A stretch of 64,000 bases of DNA from Daldinia sp. FL1419 (GCA_025201765.1 MU623422.1:104880-168879), one strand, 5' to 3'; positions 1 through 13,849 are shown, counted from the first letter of the stretch. The notes: generated from the letters alone by a model not told the origin. Numbers and translations are program-made.

Positions 1-4
1 CATC

Positions 5-2890
5 ATGGCACCTTCACTTAATACACATTCATCTTTTACGCGCCCGCGTACTAGCGACCGCGACGCTCGACCGAGTACGCGCGACCAGGGCGATAACAAC
101 TTAATCATCCCGAGCAGGACTTCGTCTCTTCACTCTCGTATCACGCAGCCGATTCCCTCTACCCTTAATTCGAAACCCCAACAGCGAACACCGAAGACTC
201 TAACCCATGCCTACATGGTTTGTGGTGTTGGCCGAGAACCTTCCCAATGGGTTAAGGCTCCCGCTCCGGCACAAGGAAAGATTGGTCATATGAAGGGTGC
301 AGTTGGCCAATTTTGGCTTCCGGAGATTCTTGGCAGCAGTCCTCGTTTGGAACAAGACAATGAGGTCGCTCGAGCTCTACATGCTGCTATGAGGGTATGT
401 CTTCTCGAAAATTGACTTCGCTGGAATACTAACAAGATCAGGCTTGCTTCCCGCATGATGTCGAAATCTGCACTGGTCGAAGTCAACCTCACTGCGTTCA
501 CCATGCATTCGTTCTACAACAGGATTCGTCCCATACGTTGTACGGTATCTGTCTACGCGTATGGTCGAGGGCGGATGAGAAGCGAGCGGAAACTATTAGG
601 GATCTAAGGAAACGAACCGAGACAGATTATTACGACAACGCGGATGAGACTTACTGGATTCCTTACTGTTTGTCGTTTCTCTCTCGATACCCCCTATACA
701 ATCTTCTCGGTGACTACTTGCGAGGGATGTGGATTCACTGGAACAAGGCCACCAATCTCTTCCACGCTGAAGAGGTGTCGCGAATTCTTAGTTTTCCTGC
801 TCCGAGATTGAATGACCTGGTTCGCATAGACATGAAGGATTACGCCCTCTGCTACCAGTTTCCTTCGTCCCCGACCGGTTTCCAGAATTTCGCGATGTGG
901 CCATTGTGGACTTGTCTGTCGATTCCGAACATCGTTGGTGTTATTGAAGCCGCTATATCTCCTACTAGGCGTATCATATTTGTCAGCCATTACCCTGCGA
1001 TGTTGACAATGGCCGCCGAGACTATTCGCTTCTGCGTTCGAGTCTATGAGTGGAGTGGCTTGTACGTGCCAGTTGTTCACGCTCGGCACGCGAAGGAATT
1101 GGTGGAAGAACCGGGTCCATACATCTTAGGTGTTACCGCTGAATGCAGGTCCCTTTTTACTGCTCCGAACGACGCTCTTGTTGTTGATCTAGATCGCAAC
1201 TTCGTGCTAACATCCAGCCCTCCGACTGCCCTAAATGCAAACCAGCGCAACAAGTTTGTGACGCGGCTAACGCAAGCTTTGAACGGCGACGTCACACCTT
1301 CCGGCGTTCCTCAGCATTTACGTTCCGCTTACGGCGGAGGAAAGCTAGTACCCGCCGGCCAAATCATCGTCATGCGTGGTGAAGTCGAATCGATCCAAGA
1401 TCCCGAATGGTGGAACCAGGACGCTATCATGGCTGTGATGGACCACGTCTGTGAGAAGATGGTAAGTATACAGACTCGGGCCAACATTTGTGGTTATAGT
1501 ACTAATGATTTATCTAGGGCCGTAACACCGGCTTGAAAGCTGTCTTCGGCGGCTCCGTCAAAAAGCCTTTGATGACCAAGGTTTCGATGAGACACCTCAA
1601 TGAGATCGTACGAGAACGCAACCAATATTCTCGTGACGCCATGGAGGCATGGCAAGATTTCATCAACCTTAAATGTCGTATGGAAACAGAACTCAGCAAG
1701 GTTACGAAGCGTAATAACTATCTTGTTGAGGAGCTGGAGAGCTGGAAGCAGCAGGTGAGACAATTCTAGCGAATCACCAACAGAAATTAATGCTAATACG
1801 GAATACAGTTCCTCAAGTTCCAGGCGTTTGCTGAGACGCTTACTAAGGAGACTCAAGACTTGAAGGTCAAGATTGAGACACACAAGAGGGAGAACAGGAG
1901 ACTCGGTGGGCTCATTGATCAACAGAAGGATGACAATGCTCGTCTTTCAGTTCGTCTTACTGGTACCGAGAAGCAACGAGATGATGCTCTTGAGGCGCTC
2001 GTTCTCCAACAGGAGATTGCTGAGGAGCTCGAGCGCGAGCGTAAGAGAAATAAGAAGGAGTTAGCCGCTCTTCAGCACACTAACGTGACTATTATCCGAC
2101 AACGTGATGAGGCGCGCCGTGTGGTCCTGCACTTGCGTAGTTTAATTGGTGGACAATCTCACCATATGGAGCACTTGGTTCAGTCGTTGACCACACGTGA
2201 CGACTTGGCTAGTGAGATTGAGGAGGGCTTTGACGAGGACGAGGAAGAACAAGATAGTAAGTCAAAAATCGTCGGTCTCTAGCAAGATTTGTGGCTAACG
2301 AGTTTTGTTTCGAAGGTCGCATGTTGAAGAACCCTAGCCGAGCAAGCAAGCGCCATTCGACCGCCAGCTTTACCGATGTAGCTGATCGCCACCTCAAAGA
2401 CAAGACTGATGCCATCTCCCACATTATTAGGAATATTGCGGAGCAGTGTCAAGCCGCTGTCGAGGGCCTTCAGCTGGCTCAAGATGCCGAAATCGAGTCA
2501 TCCAGGTCGCCCCGACGAGCGAGCAACCTATCTACGGCCCCTAGTGACGATGGCCACTCGGCTGCCACCTCTGAAGCTGGCGATGAGAGCCTTCTACACC
2601 CTTCCGGGCGTGTGTCTAGCATCCCTCCGACTCCAGACCTGATTCCCAACCGAAGCAGTACCGCGATGTCCATGGCATCAACCATGACAACTCCCGAGCG
2701 AGCAAGTCAACAATACAGCATGCACAACGACATTCCCACCAAGATTGTCGAAGATGACGAAGATGATTTAGCTGAGCGAAGCGAAAGCGAGACAATGTCT
2801 CAGGAGCCCGGTGTTGTTGGCAAGCACGCCGAGAGTCTCATTCACCGCCCATCTGGTGCTAGAATCAGCGCCCTCGGCGGTACCCGCTAA
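5..2890 (+). CDS. DENN (AEX-3) domain protein, 5'-partial
   Basis: This is a probable Rab guanine-nucleotide exchange factor acting in vesicle traffic. Five exons (5-394, 442-1461, 1518-1754, 1809-2256, 2316-2890) splice in frame into 889 visible codons. Every intron is 47-59 nt with a GTATGT, GTAAGT or GTGAGA donor. Residues ~65-170 match the upstream DENN part (REPSQWVKAPAP, LYGICLRVWSRADEKR). Residues ~190-440 are the DENN core (LSRYPLYNLLGDYLRG, FVSHYPAML, GPYILGV). Residues ~490-690 are a long charged coiled coil (EIAEELERERKRNKKEL). The tail is Ser/Thr/Glu-rich and disordered. The frame is open to the window edge and fungal homologues have a longer uDENN start, so ATG 5 is probably internal. 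The domain call is secure; the Rab partner cannot be inferred. Confidence 0.9.
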
Positions 2891-5029
2891 AGTTTTACGT
2901 ATTCCCAACTTGTTGCATGTATGGAGTCGGTGGCGACATGTACCAAGATTTTCTTTTACCTATTAAAGGTTTTACTGAGGGGGGGAGGCGAGTGGTCTAT
3001 ATCCTTTGCCTCTATTTGTGTATATGGACTTTACTTATACCTCGGCCTATCTGTTTATGGACCCGTACGGCGTTTTACTCTATGAAGAGTCTCGGATTTT
3101 CGCTCTTTGCTTTTCCTACATTCTCTTGGCCCTTTGGTCCCACGCTTAATTTTCCTTCAGGTATTAAGACAACTAGAGATGATACTCTGTTGGCCAGGCA
3201 TTAGTTAAATGACCTGCTATGATATGTTGTCGGTGGAGAAAAAAAAAAGATGTGATGGGATAGCCATTCTGTCTCTTTTGTGCATTGGTTCATGTCCGCT
3301 GTCCGTAGCGAAGGATCAGCAGATGTTTACCTTAATTATTCCCAGGCTCCCGTCTTATGTTCAGCATGGGACGAATAAGAGTTACTTAAAAGCAAACCTG
3401 ACTTGCACTTTCGCAACATTACGTGATTTGATTTGATCTGGTTTCGTGCGCGTTTGATGGACTCCTATATGAGAGCATCGCTAGTGGAAGTTAATGTCGT
3501 CGGGCTAGTTAGGTTTTATCCATCATTTGCTGAGGTAGATATTACTCTAGTATCATCACTTTGCAGTTAGAATATATAAGAAAAAGTTTCCAGACACATC
3601 GCGGAAGATGGTATAAATCAAACATGCCAAATTGGTTCTCGCCTTCATATCTTATTTAGAAAGTATCTTCCATTCACGACTAACCTTACTTGTTTGATGC
3701 GCGGCGGGTACGCTTACTTGAGGCGTACCGTTCTCTTGGGATATGACGTAGGGATTGTTATATTTAGATATTCTACAAAATTTAGAACCCTTCTAGAATC
3801 TTTTAGTCGGTCCCCTAAACGATGCTTCCCGAGCTAGATAATGAATTATTGTATTAAAGTGATACGAGTTGCCTAAATATGTGCTTATTGAAGTAGAGAG
3901 AGGGTTATTCCCGCCTCTCTTTGCCCTGAATGCGAAATTGATATGTTCTGTTCTGTACGAGTGACATCATATGAGAGATGGTTGGCCGTATGGAGGATAT
4001 TACAACTTTGGGTGAGGTCAGAAAGGGGGTTCGCGTCAGCTTCACATTCTAGATAAAAGTGTAGCACTCTCAAATGAAATAAGGAATTAAAAATATAGTG
4101 AATGCCGTAGTGCATAGATAGAGGTACCTTCTATACTTTTCATAGCACGCATTGATCGACATAGAGTCCGAGGTGTCCTTGTATACACCATCCAAACATT
4201 ATTCAGGCATTCTCACGGGCAACGCGAGAAACTTTCAAGGTCTTGGAATATTTATAATGTTGTGTTATGGAGAAAGCTTCAGTTTAATTATAGGACTAAC
4301 AATCCTATCCTACCGTAGGGGACGATACTCAATAGTGTAGCTATCTCTTAAAGGCGTGGTATTTCCACGAAGTCAGCTCACCCTCGAGCAACATAGCCCT
4401 CGTAGATCCAAATCTAAGGAAACTAGTTGTACCTTTACTCACCGCGAGACCTACCCCTATCTTGATTTCTAAGATAAAATTCGCAAGCTAGGTCGTGATT
4501 CATATATTAATAGGGGCAAGCATAGGTACCTACCCACCTACGTAACTGACGCACTCTGCGACAGTACAAAGATCAAATTATACGTAGATGGGCGTCAGGT
4601 GGAGTATGACAAGCATGTTCAACTCGGGCTGGTCCAAAACAGTTTGACACGACATCTCTGACACATGTTATAAACAATGTCTGGGTGGAGGCGCAGGAAC
4701 CATCTGCACAAATGACGACGGTCAGACCCGGGTAGGAACCGTGATGATTCACCAGCTTGAGGAGGTCGAGGTCTCGAAGTACCGGTGGTTCAAAATATTA
4801 TGGTGTGAAAAATCACGCAATGAATTGATTTCGCTAGACTGTTCTCTGCTCTACATCCACCATGCAAATTACATGAAAACTCGGTTCCCCGTGGAATAGA
4901 ATATGTTGTTTTGGCCCATCTGGCGGCTCTGGGATATTCTCAAAGGCACTTTTTACTACAGACGCCACATTTCCCTCCTCCTGCGGGAGTAACCCATGAC
5001 TTCCCCCTTTCTAATATACGACCGGGTGA
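2891..5029. other. Intergenic, no gene seen
   Basis: This is the 3' flank of the DENN gene, facing the 3' end of the coiled-coil gene (tail to tail). Short open frames at 2917-3204 and 4152-4340 have no codon bias, splice signals or family resemblance. There is an A-run at 3240-3248. No repeat or RNA gene was recognised. Confidence 0.6.
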
Positions 5030-6385
5030 TTACTCCGACAATAATAACCCGTTCAAAAACCCTGGCGTCTGTTCGGCTGCCTTCTTCTCCCTGTTCTTGG
5101 GCAGCCCCCAAGCGGCGACGAGATACGATTTACAGCACAGCGTGGCGTCGGAGAAGTCGTCGGCGTTGATTAAGAAGACAGCGGGGATCAGACAGCAGAC
5201 GGGATCGAGCCTCCTAACTATCTCGTCTAGGGTCTTTTCCTCCAGTTCGACCTTATTAGACCCGTCGAGCAGGTCCTCGAACTCGAACCTTTCCCTTTCC
5301 TCGAACAAGTTCTCGGCCGTGGAGACGACGGCGTCTGCGTTGGGGAGGAAGTTCCAGAACTGGAATATGAAGTGGTCTATCGAGGTGACGAAGAGCTCGT
5401 TGAGCTCGAGCGCGCGGAAAATAATGACGTCGCGGATCCGCTCGCGCATGTTGGGTCGGGTTACTTCGGGCAGGAAGCTGAATATGCTCTCTATCTCTTT
5501 CGCAAGTGTTTCCTCGTGATCCATACGTATGCTCTTGTAGTCGGGATGTTGTATCAGAGCGTAATACGTAGTCTGACGCCATCTCCTGATTTCGAGAGCC
5601 CTCTGTCTGGGAGTGACGTGGTTATAAAGAGAGTCCTCGATGCCCGAAATCGTATCCAGGACCACCGGGTTAAGAGTACATAGGTCTGCGGAGAATATCC
5701 TTTGGTCGAGCCATCGCATGACGATGGCTAAGATTACATATTCGGCTGATAACTGGTAAGACGAGAGCCTGGCAATATCTGGAAACGCCTCCATCCATTC
5801 GAGTACCTCCTTACCAGCCCCTGTTTTTCGGGCTTGTTCAATGATATCTGCGGCGAGTGGCTCATCGTCCAATAAGGGCTTCACCCACTCGTATATAAGA
5901 CTTATAATCTCATCTGCAAAATTTCTGTACTCCTGGAAATATTGGTTAGTAGGCCTGTCTTAGCGGAGGTAGGAGATGTATCTTACCAGAACGATTTGAT
6001 CTATGGTTATGCTGTTGCGGGCGTGTGTAGCGAAATGTTTAGCTCGCAACTCCTCGACATCCTCAGCGGTCAACCCCTTTAACCTATGGATCTCGTCTTC
6101 AAGGGTATCGTTCTGTTTTTCCAAGCCTTGGATGCGCGAAGCAAACTCCTCTAGGGTACTACTGTCGGGTAAATGGTGCATGAGATTCTTGAGCTGCTCG
6201 TTCTCTATGATGAGGTTATCCTGCGCCGATCTCAACCCGGCAAGCTGCCTTTTAACCACGCGCAGTTCCGCTTCGTGCCTCAACCGTTCTCGCTTGACAT
6301 CTTGGATGATGGGATGCGACGCATACTTGGGATCTCCGATGTGATTCCTAGCCCTTTGCGATCTTCTGGAGCTGGGGTTATCCAT
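5030..6385 (-). CDS. Coiled-coil protein of unknown function
   Basis: Exon 1 (6385-5987) and exon 2 (5932-5030) join in phase 0 across a 54-nt intron (donor GTAAGA, branch CTAAC, acceptor CCAG), giving 433 aa. ATG 6385 is the first in frame. Residues ~22-120 are a strongly charged coiled coil (LRHEAELRVVKRQLAGLR, IQGLEKQNDTLEDEIHRL). Residues ~150-430 form an alpha-helical region rich in Leu, Glu and aromatic residues with no catalytic motif (RWLDQRIFSADLC, FIFQFWNFLP). There is no signal peptide or membrane segment. The architecture resembles expanded, variable fungal families of unannotated coiled-coil proteins. Function is unknown, but the gene structure looks intact. Confidence 0.8.
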
Positions 6386-7752
6386 CGTGATTCGTGATTC
6401 GTGCTCGCCAAGATGATGCTTCTACAAACAAAAATTGGTTGAATACAATATGAATCTAGGAGCTTACGATACTCATCGCACGTCTGGCACTTATTAGAAC
6501 AAACGATTGCTTTGAGTGGGATCTGCTATGCATAATTGGACGTGAGGATTCAGAGATAACCGGAAACATCTAGCCTCTTTATTTAACGTTCACCGCGACA
6601 TTCCATTTATTTCTTGGTACAAAGGAGCCTATATTAACAAAGCCGTCTGTTTGCGACATAATATATTGTTAACCAGGGCGATTTTTCTTCTTTGTTCATA
6701 GATACACTGGTCACGCCCGAGGTTATGAAGCACCAAACAACCTCGAATCAGCTCAAAAGCTCTAAAGATCCAATGGCTGTCAGTGAGTTTGTATAACATA
6801 TTGTGAGAGCTTGTGATTAGCTTTAGTAAAGTTATTTATACTCCTGGATATAGCTACAATGAAATAGTTTAGTTTAGTTTAGGACGAACTTGGATAGTCA
6901 CGAAGATGTACCTATAAGCATATATCTAAATATTAATGGACTGATTTTCTCCTCCGTATTGGGCGTCTGTGATTATAACAAGTTTACCTAAGGAGAAAGA
7001 TCATGTGGTTGAATTCGAACTCCCTCGTTTAGGGGCGTCGTTTAAGAGTGCCTAATCTAAACACAGTAAATTGTCTATATCTTCATCTACAACCAGGGGT
7101 AATTGAAGTCTTTAAAACCTGGTCTAGTTCGCCATGGTTTATTAGTTACTATAGCGAGTGCCGCGAAGCCCGTTGGGAGCTCCGCGGCGTATATGAATTT
7201 ATATGAACTTATGTTTGCTTCTAAGCCAAATGTGCCAAGGCGCCTAAGACGTAAGCGCCCATGGCTCAATGTCGAGCACATTTGAGCCGCCAGACGCACA
7301 TATTTTCTTTAAGGTCGAATTTACCCCGAATATGCTAGTTGTTTGTTCCTACGATTTCCCCAAGGGGAAGCCGGAAAGCGGAAATATCGTGAGGTTACTG
7401 GCTGCTGCTATATTAGCCTATTTATCCCCCCATCCTTCCACTATGTACCCCAGACTAATCCCGAATCGCCTCTCTCGGTATGGTACGATCCCAGAGGTGC
7501 TGGGCTTACACGCGCGCGCTCTTACCAATGGCGCTAGCCAGCATGTTGCCCTTCCCCCGCGGATAGCTATTTAAGGGCATAATGGGGAGGGAGGGGCTAT
7601 ATCGGAATACCAGATTGTGGTAGTAATAAGCCAAGTGTTCCTCGAGGATTATCTTGTACGTGTGCTTATTGTCCACTCCCTTTCTTACCACTTGAAAGCT
7701 GAGTTTGTGATACCTACTTTCCAAGCTCGCTCAACGGGAACCAATTGAAGAA
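6386..7752. promoter_or_regulatory. Divergent promoter region, no motif assigned
   Basis: This is about 1.37 kb between the starts of the coiled-coil gene (minus) and the aldose epimerase gene (plus), so it must hold both promoters. I see no clear TATA box or repeat. Overlapping open frames at 7087-7574 on both strands are low-complexity shadows. Confidence 0.4.
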
Positions 7753-9235
7753 ATGAGGTGCTCTATACTAGCTCTGCCGGTCTTGGCGACAGCGACGTCC
7801 GTCGTTGCCCAAGCTCCGAAACCTGGGAAGGATGGGAAGTACACGATATCTTCATCGGGAATAAAAGCGCAGGTTCGGCGATAGGGTCCTGACGAAGACG
7901 ACAGATAGACTGACGATTGCCCACACTCTAGTTCATTCCGTATGGAGCTACGCTCACTAACCTCTTCGTCAAAGATAAAAATGGAGAGGATGTCGACGTA
8001 GTACTTGGATACGATGACATAGAATATTATCGTAATTAAGCCCCTAGGATATACCATCCTTGAGAAGAAAGATACGGACAAAACGAGGGCTAACGTTTGG
8101 CAACAGCCAAGGATCCAGGACATCCGGTGTATAACAGTATCCCTGGTCGTTATGTCAATCGCATTGGGAAGGGTCAGTACACGATCGACAATACGACATA
8201 CAATACTCAAATAAACGACGGGAGCAACACGTTACATAGCGGCACGAACAACTGGTCGTACCGTGTGTGGAACGTGACTGATGCTACCGATGACTCCATC
8301 ACCTTCACCGTTAAGGATGCGTCCAACTCATCCCAGGGAATGCTAGGCCTCGTCCACGGCCAAGTGACGTACAGTGTCAGCGGGGGCACGTGGAAGATCA
8401 AGATGGAGGCAACGTCGCCTGAGGCTAGGACTCGTACGTTTATTTCCTTCATGACGTAGGGTTTAGTGTGCTTGCATTGCTGACTTGAGCTGCAAAGCGC
8501 TCATGCTAACCCAGCACACCTACTTCAATCTGGACGCCTTCAAGAATCCAGAAACGGACAAGATCTGGAACCACACTCTGCATATGCCATACTCGAAACG
8601 ATTCTTGGTCGCGGACGACGGCGCGCTGCCTACGGGCAAGATTGGGACCGCAGAGCCTAACAGCATCAACGATTTCGCCAGTCGCCCTGGCTTATTCCTA
8701 GGCCACGCGCGAAGCGACCCTAGGTTTTCCGGAAACTGCGGTGGTGGCGGCGCTTGTGAGGGTTATAACGGTTACTTTTTGATCGACGATGCGCCCAAGG
8801 ATGCCGTGGTTGTCAGTCTGGCTAGCGCCTATTCTGGCATCACCGCTGATCTACGGACTGATCAGCTTGGAGTTGTGCTTTATTCATGCAATTGGATGGA
8901 CGGGACTGCTAACCTGAAGAGCACGCAGGGTACTCAGTCTATCAAGAAGGTGGGAAGGAGTTCTTGTGTTGCTATTGAGGCTCAAGATTATGTGGATGGC
9001 ATCAATCAGTAAGATTACCCCTCTCTTTTTTCTTTCTTTTTTCTTCTTCTCTTCTTGTCTCTTCCGTCATCCGACGCACTCAGAGGCGAAGTTCGTAAGC
9101 CCTAGAATTCGTAAATTATGTGAGCTAATGGTATGAAATGAATAAAGTCCCGAATGGGGACGAGTCGAAGAGCAGATTACCGGACCGGGACAAAAATACT
9201 CATGGGAAAGCTCATGGACATTTGGAAACCTCTGA
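7753..9235 (+). CDS. Secreted aldose 1-epimerase (galactose mutarotase family)
   Basis: Interconverts alpha and beta anomers of aldoses. Five exons (7753-7872, 7932-8031, 8107-8433, 8498-9008, 9148-9235) give 381 aa. The N-terminus (MRCSILALPVLATATSVVA) is a signal peptide, so the enzyme is probably extracellular. Family motifs in order are FIPYGATLTNLFV (~41), the HPVYNSIPGRYVNRIGKG loop (Arg ~88), NTLHSGTNNWSYR (His ~117), LTQHTYFNLDAF (catalytic-type His ~189), VAIEAQDYVDGIN (catalytic-type Glu ~343) and HPEWG at the last junction. The last intron is 139 nt and its acceptor was chosen because it restores HPEWG. The first donor (GTTCGG) is weak. All key residues are present and the length is normal for the fungal secreted clade. 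No sugar-utilisation neighbours are present. Confidence 0.9.
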
Positions 9236-12197
9236 GCGGGACCCCTCAAGGATCGATAGGAATCTCCAACGGTCAACCTTTGCAGATGATGGAAGCGAAA
9301 AGATTTCCATATTCGTACATATACACCGTTAGCGGTACCCGTCACGAATAGAACTGCACGGGTCCCGACATGTACATAGCAACGAGACTTTTGAGTAATG
9401 ATAGGTCTTGGTCGCCTCGTCGCGCAGTCCAGCTCATTCTATGTCCTGATGGTAAATTACAGTGAGTCCGTGATCTGTGACCATTTACCCGTGGCTGACA
9501 CTCGGCATCTCTAAAACCAATATTTAATTTAGAATGCATATTGACATCAGAATAAGACCACCACGGGAAATCATCATTCAAGGCCTGAAGATTTCTGGTC
9601 TGAAGTGGTCATGTCCTTAACGAATGCGCTGTCCAGTCGTGTATGACGAAGAGGGAAAAAAAAGTTGAGGGGGGGTCGCTACGGCTGCTTAATGGATGCT
9701 TGGTTCGTGTGTAGCTTCACATCCTATGTAAATGCGAACAGTCTAGACCTGGTAGTGTAGATCTATGGTAACGAAAGGCGTCCTTCCTTGCGGGCATATA
9801 TCCTCCCCTGTCGCGGGGATACGGGAAGTGATCTGACAATCCATTGTTGGATTAAGATGGATAACTTGATAGATACCTAGGTTAGGTAGGTATCCTAACC
9901 TAGTCACCTGGCAGATAAAGTGAGAGAGAATATAAGTGTGTTGAAGCTTGCAAGATTCTAAATACAGGAGGTTCCCCAGAAAGGTTTTTGTACCTCCACA
10001 CAGTGCTTCGCACTTTCCATCTTCTCGTACCTGCACCGCTGGCTACCAAACCACCAAACTACCAGGTATTTGTCCGTGTCGCGTTCGCCTTTACTTCGGT
10101 AGGCGGACTTTTTAAATCTATACTGATCCGGTGTTATAGCTGGAATCGTTCGCCTTACGGTTCGCCTAGATTTAGTCTAGGTTAGTACATGGTATTTTGC
10201 ATACCACCTACCTAACGGTTAGGTATTGTACCTATGCAATTCCTTTATTGATTTGTAGGCAGCAATGGTCTGATTTGATGATCCTTTGAATAATACATTT
10301 ATTTTTAGTTGATTGGTTTAATCATCGGAGGGGTAGCCGGAGGAATACGAGCCCATGCCGCTGTAGTCGATAGGTAATTGTTGCACTTTTTGTTGCGCTT
10401 TTTCGCCCATGCCTTTTGCGATTGCGGAGCATCGAGATTTCCCAGAACCCGATTCTCCATGGGTCTTTCCCCCATCAGAATGATTTTAAGGGTCCGTTGC
10501 TTTGCATACGCCAGTCATTCAGGGTCCAGGGGTAAGTTGTACTTTACGCTTCACCCAGCTCCACGCTTTCAGCTGGATGACGTAGTCTGATCCAGAAAAA
10601 AAAAATCCATCTTACTTTCCCTTTTCTTGTTAATTTCGAATCCTTCCATCTCAAATCCACCGTACAACTGGAAAAGTCTAGGTTAGACTCTAAATTCCCC
10701 AAGCCAATTATTTCGTCCGCGAACCGTTCGCACGTAATCTGGGGGTTCTAGATTTGAGAATTCGGGTCTTTGCTGTAGCGTAGAGCGCAATCCAAATGGA
10801 AAATCCATCGCCAATCAACACGGTCGCTTTCACATCCCAGCTTAACGATTAGTTTCATACCCGTACATACGTCATTCCCTCAAAATTGGATATTTCTGCA
10901 TCCTGACGTTGTGAAAATTGAACGTCATTGTCGTTCGGTGAGCTTCGATTGTTCTAAAGAGGCTCGTTATTTCGTGGGGGTATTCTAAAGAAGGCAGCTA
11001 AGCGATCACCACGGTGGAACGTTGCCACCATTGCCTTTTTATGAGGTATACATATCTCGCAGTAGTATAATGGCCTTATTAAATCGATATTCTAGTGAAA
11101 AGAGGCCATGATCGTCTCGAAGGTTTGATCACGAGGACCAAAATGCTAGGCCCTAACGACGGAACGGCACGGGTTGAAATGTCGTTTATGACAGTTGGGT
11201 TCCAAGTTTTCCCGATCAGCTTCTCCCATACGTAGCAATCCGCTTCTTCCAGTCAGATAGAATCTAAAGAGGCAAAGAGAGAAGAAGAAAAATCAGCCCA
11301 TAGTTGTTTACTTGACTGGATCCGGTTGTCGGCTCTTGCCTCCAAACGGGTAGAGGATCAGCATCCAGCATCCATTAGGTGGGGGCTAAAAACCCTTAAG
11401 TGAATCTGGACCTTGAGCACGAATCCGTAAACGTCTTACGAATCCATTCAGCCTCACGCCTCTAGCCATTCAGACACGCCCGCGATTAGCGTAAGTCATA
11501 TACCTTAGGTACGCTATGCTCTCTCACCTTTGACGGAGACGGTAAACTCGCGGAGATCACAATGACATCATGTAATTCCCGAAGACACACAGTCAGGGGT
11601 TGACATATTCCTCCCCGGCGGACTAAACGTTCCCTTGCCCTGCCTAAACATCCTAGTGGGGGGTTGAGGTTGAATACTTGGGCGACGGTGGGATTGTAGA
11701 AGCACCACGCGGTACATCACGCAGGCAGCCTGGGAAGTTGGGCAGGACGATGGTTGATCAAGGTCGTGTCCTTGGATTCTCTACATAAATCTCAGGTTTT
11801 GCCCTTCGAGTTGCCCCTCAATCAGCAGGCTCAGTCATTCTTGCGTTGATCAATAACCCATTGGGTATATCTTTTCACTTCACTACGTCGTTGTTGCTGT
11901 TTTCCTCGTTTTATTCCCTGCTGTCAATACCGTGTATTTGTTCAGCTGCAGAAAGAGTTTCACGAAACACGGATAATACGCGAAAAATTCACGGTCATTT
12001 CCCCTTATCTACTATCTAAAGCGGTATTCTTATCTTATCTACCCCACATCATCCCCCTCAGGGTCCAACTTCCCACCTACCAGCGGCTGCAGCCGAGCGC
12101 TAAACGAGACCTAAACCGTAGCGCTGGAAAAGCTCAATTAGTGACCTAGTTTAAGGTACATCCCTAATTGAAAGTTCTATCATTGCATCATTACGTC
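9236..12197. other. Long gene-free interval
   Basis: About 3 kb with no credible coding frame on either strand. It contains scattered CCTAGGTA-type motifs (e.g. 9877-9903, 10175-10235) and pyrimidine-rich stretches from ~11.9 to 12.1 kb that may belong to the promoter or 5' UTR of the small gene at 12198. Nothing else was recognised. Confidence 0.5.
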
Positions 12198-12589
12198 ATG
12201 GCGAACATCAACGGCCAAACCGATGGTTCTGTACGTGCCGTTCAATATTTAAAGTGAGTATTAGCTTATGCGCCTTACCCAAGAGGCCCTTTCCTATAGG
12301 TTATGTGAATTTAAACTCTCTTTAAAGCCGATTAGTCGAGGCTTCGCTTATATTCCATCCTCTACATAGTCAAGATGCTGCTTCGGAGATAACCCAAAGA
12401 CCCAATATTAATGTTCCCATCGACGCGAATTATAATTTGCAGCGATTTCTAAACCCGCACCTCCACGTTGAGGACCAGCACCTAAGGTCTCCGCAGTCTC
12501 CAACACCTCTCTCCGAAAATGAGTCTCGCATGCGCATGGCATCTATCTTGAACTCCATAGGGTTGGAGACGTTACCAAAACAGAAGTGA
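12198..12589 (+). CDS. Small two-exon protein, 105 aa, unknown
   Basis: ATG 12198 opens an 18-codon exon (12198-12253) ending at a GTGAGT donor. A 74-nt intron ends in TTTAAAG, and exon 2 (12328-12589) continues in frame to TGA, giving 105 aa. Exon 2 alone is open for 87 codons and has protein-like composition: an amphipathic start (RLVEASLIFHPLH), a Pro/Ser-rich linker (SPQSPTPLSENES) and a helical end (MASILNSIGLETLPKQK). There is no signal peptide, membrane segment or known motif. It lies alone between long non-coding flanks. I do not recognise the family. It could be a real small conserved protein or a chance open frame. Confidence 0.5.
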
Positions 12590-13396
12590 CAAAAGCATTA
12601 CCGATGCGAGAGACCCTTATTAAAATTGCGCATTTTTATTTGCATTTTCGTCTTCTTTTCCTATTGTATCGTTGGTCTTTCTACGGGTTGGATTCTCATT
12701 TTCATGCATAGCTAGTGGCGCTGATAGGGAGGATTCATGTATCATTTTTCATAGGTTGAAATGGAATTGCATAGCATGGAGGAATATCTGCACATTTTCA
12801 GCGTTTTTAACATTTTACAACATACTTTCTACATTAAAACCTCTTGAGAAGGTGTTCAGTATTCGATCATGTGGCTATCTAGGCGCTTATGTTAGCAATG
12901 CACTCCCATCTCCCTCTCCCTTCCGCTCGGTGGTGCATGTTAGGTACTTAGGTAGGTGGTACGCCGCCTGAGTGGTCTATCCGACTAGAACCATGGCGTA
13001 ATGCAATTTATCTCCTTCCTCTTCTAGGTAAAGCTGAATCGTTTTTGAACACCGATGCCGAAAAAAGAAGAAAAAAAGATTTGCTCGCTAAGACGTCAAA
13101 GAGAGAGACGTCTTATTCTCCCCAATACCAAATTATTGATTAAAGTAAAGAGAATAAATTAATTAGCTAGAACCAAAACGCAATCGTTTAAAGGGTATTA
13201 GATGAATGTCCAAAGAAGAATGATGAAATGGTTTAACTAGTTGAGAATATATGGTATTCCTAGGTACTAGTTAAAGGATTCAAATTGGTTGTCCGCTAAG
13301 ATAGAAAAGAGTGTAACTACCTAGGTTAGACACGTGCAGGTTCCAAGCATCTTCATTCATTCCATGCCAATTGTGATAGGTACCCACATATTACGT
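12590..13396. other. Intergenic flank of TIR element
   Basis: No gene. It holds the 3' flank of the small gene and becomes AT-rich towards the element that starts at 13402. A CCTAGGTA-type cluster lies at 12938-12962. Confidence 0.5.
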
Positions 13397-13849
13397 CCAC
13401 GTATGGCAGACCATATATACCACTTTGCCAAAATCGATTTTGGTCAGATATTAAACTAGATTTGGCTAAGCGTAATAGCAATTTTATTAATGAATATTTA
13501 GGTTTTTATAAGGAGTACTTAAATTTTATATAGGTTAAATGGATATATGTTTATTGATAATTGAATAACTTATATATATTAATATAATAAAATTACTAGT
13601 TTTTTTTGGACTGGTCGCTTTGCGACCAGTTAGCTTTTTAAGATCAATTGCCCTTACTTTATAAATATCAATTTAATATTTAATAATAAATATAATTTTT
13701 ATATATAAAATAATATATTTAAAATTTATATATATAGGTATATATATAATTTTAATAATTTATTTTAATATCATAATATATAAATATTAATAATATTTAA
13801 CCGGTGTAAAGCAATTAAATCATAAATACTACCCTATAGAAACCCTATT

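Noticed and set aside
9138..9351. Overlapping 64-65-aa frames after the epimerase
   Set aside because: Alternate frames over the last epimerase exon, whose true frame restores the family's HPEWG motif.
13422..13443. Palindrome CCAAAATCGATTTTGG as a regulatory operator
   Set aside because: The same palindrome lies in the opposite TIR, so it is better explained as part of the transposon end.
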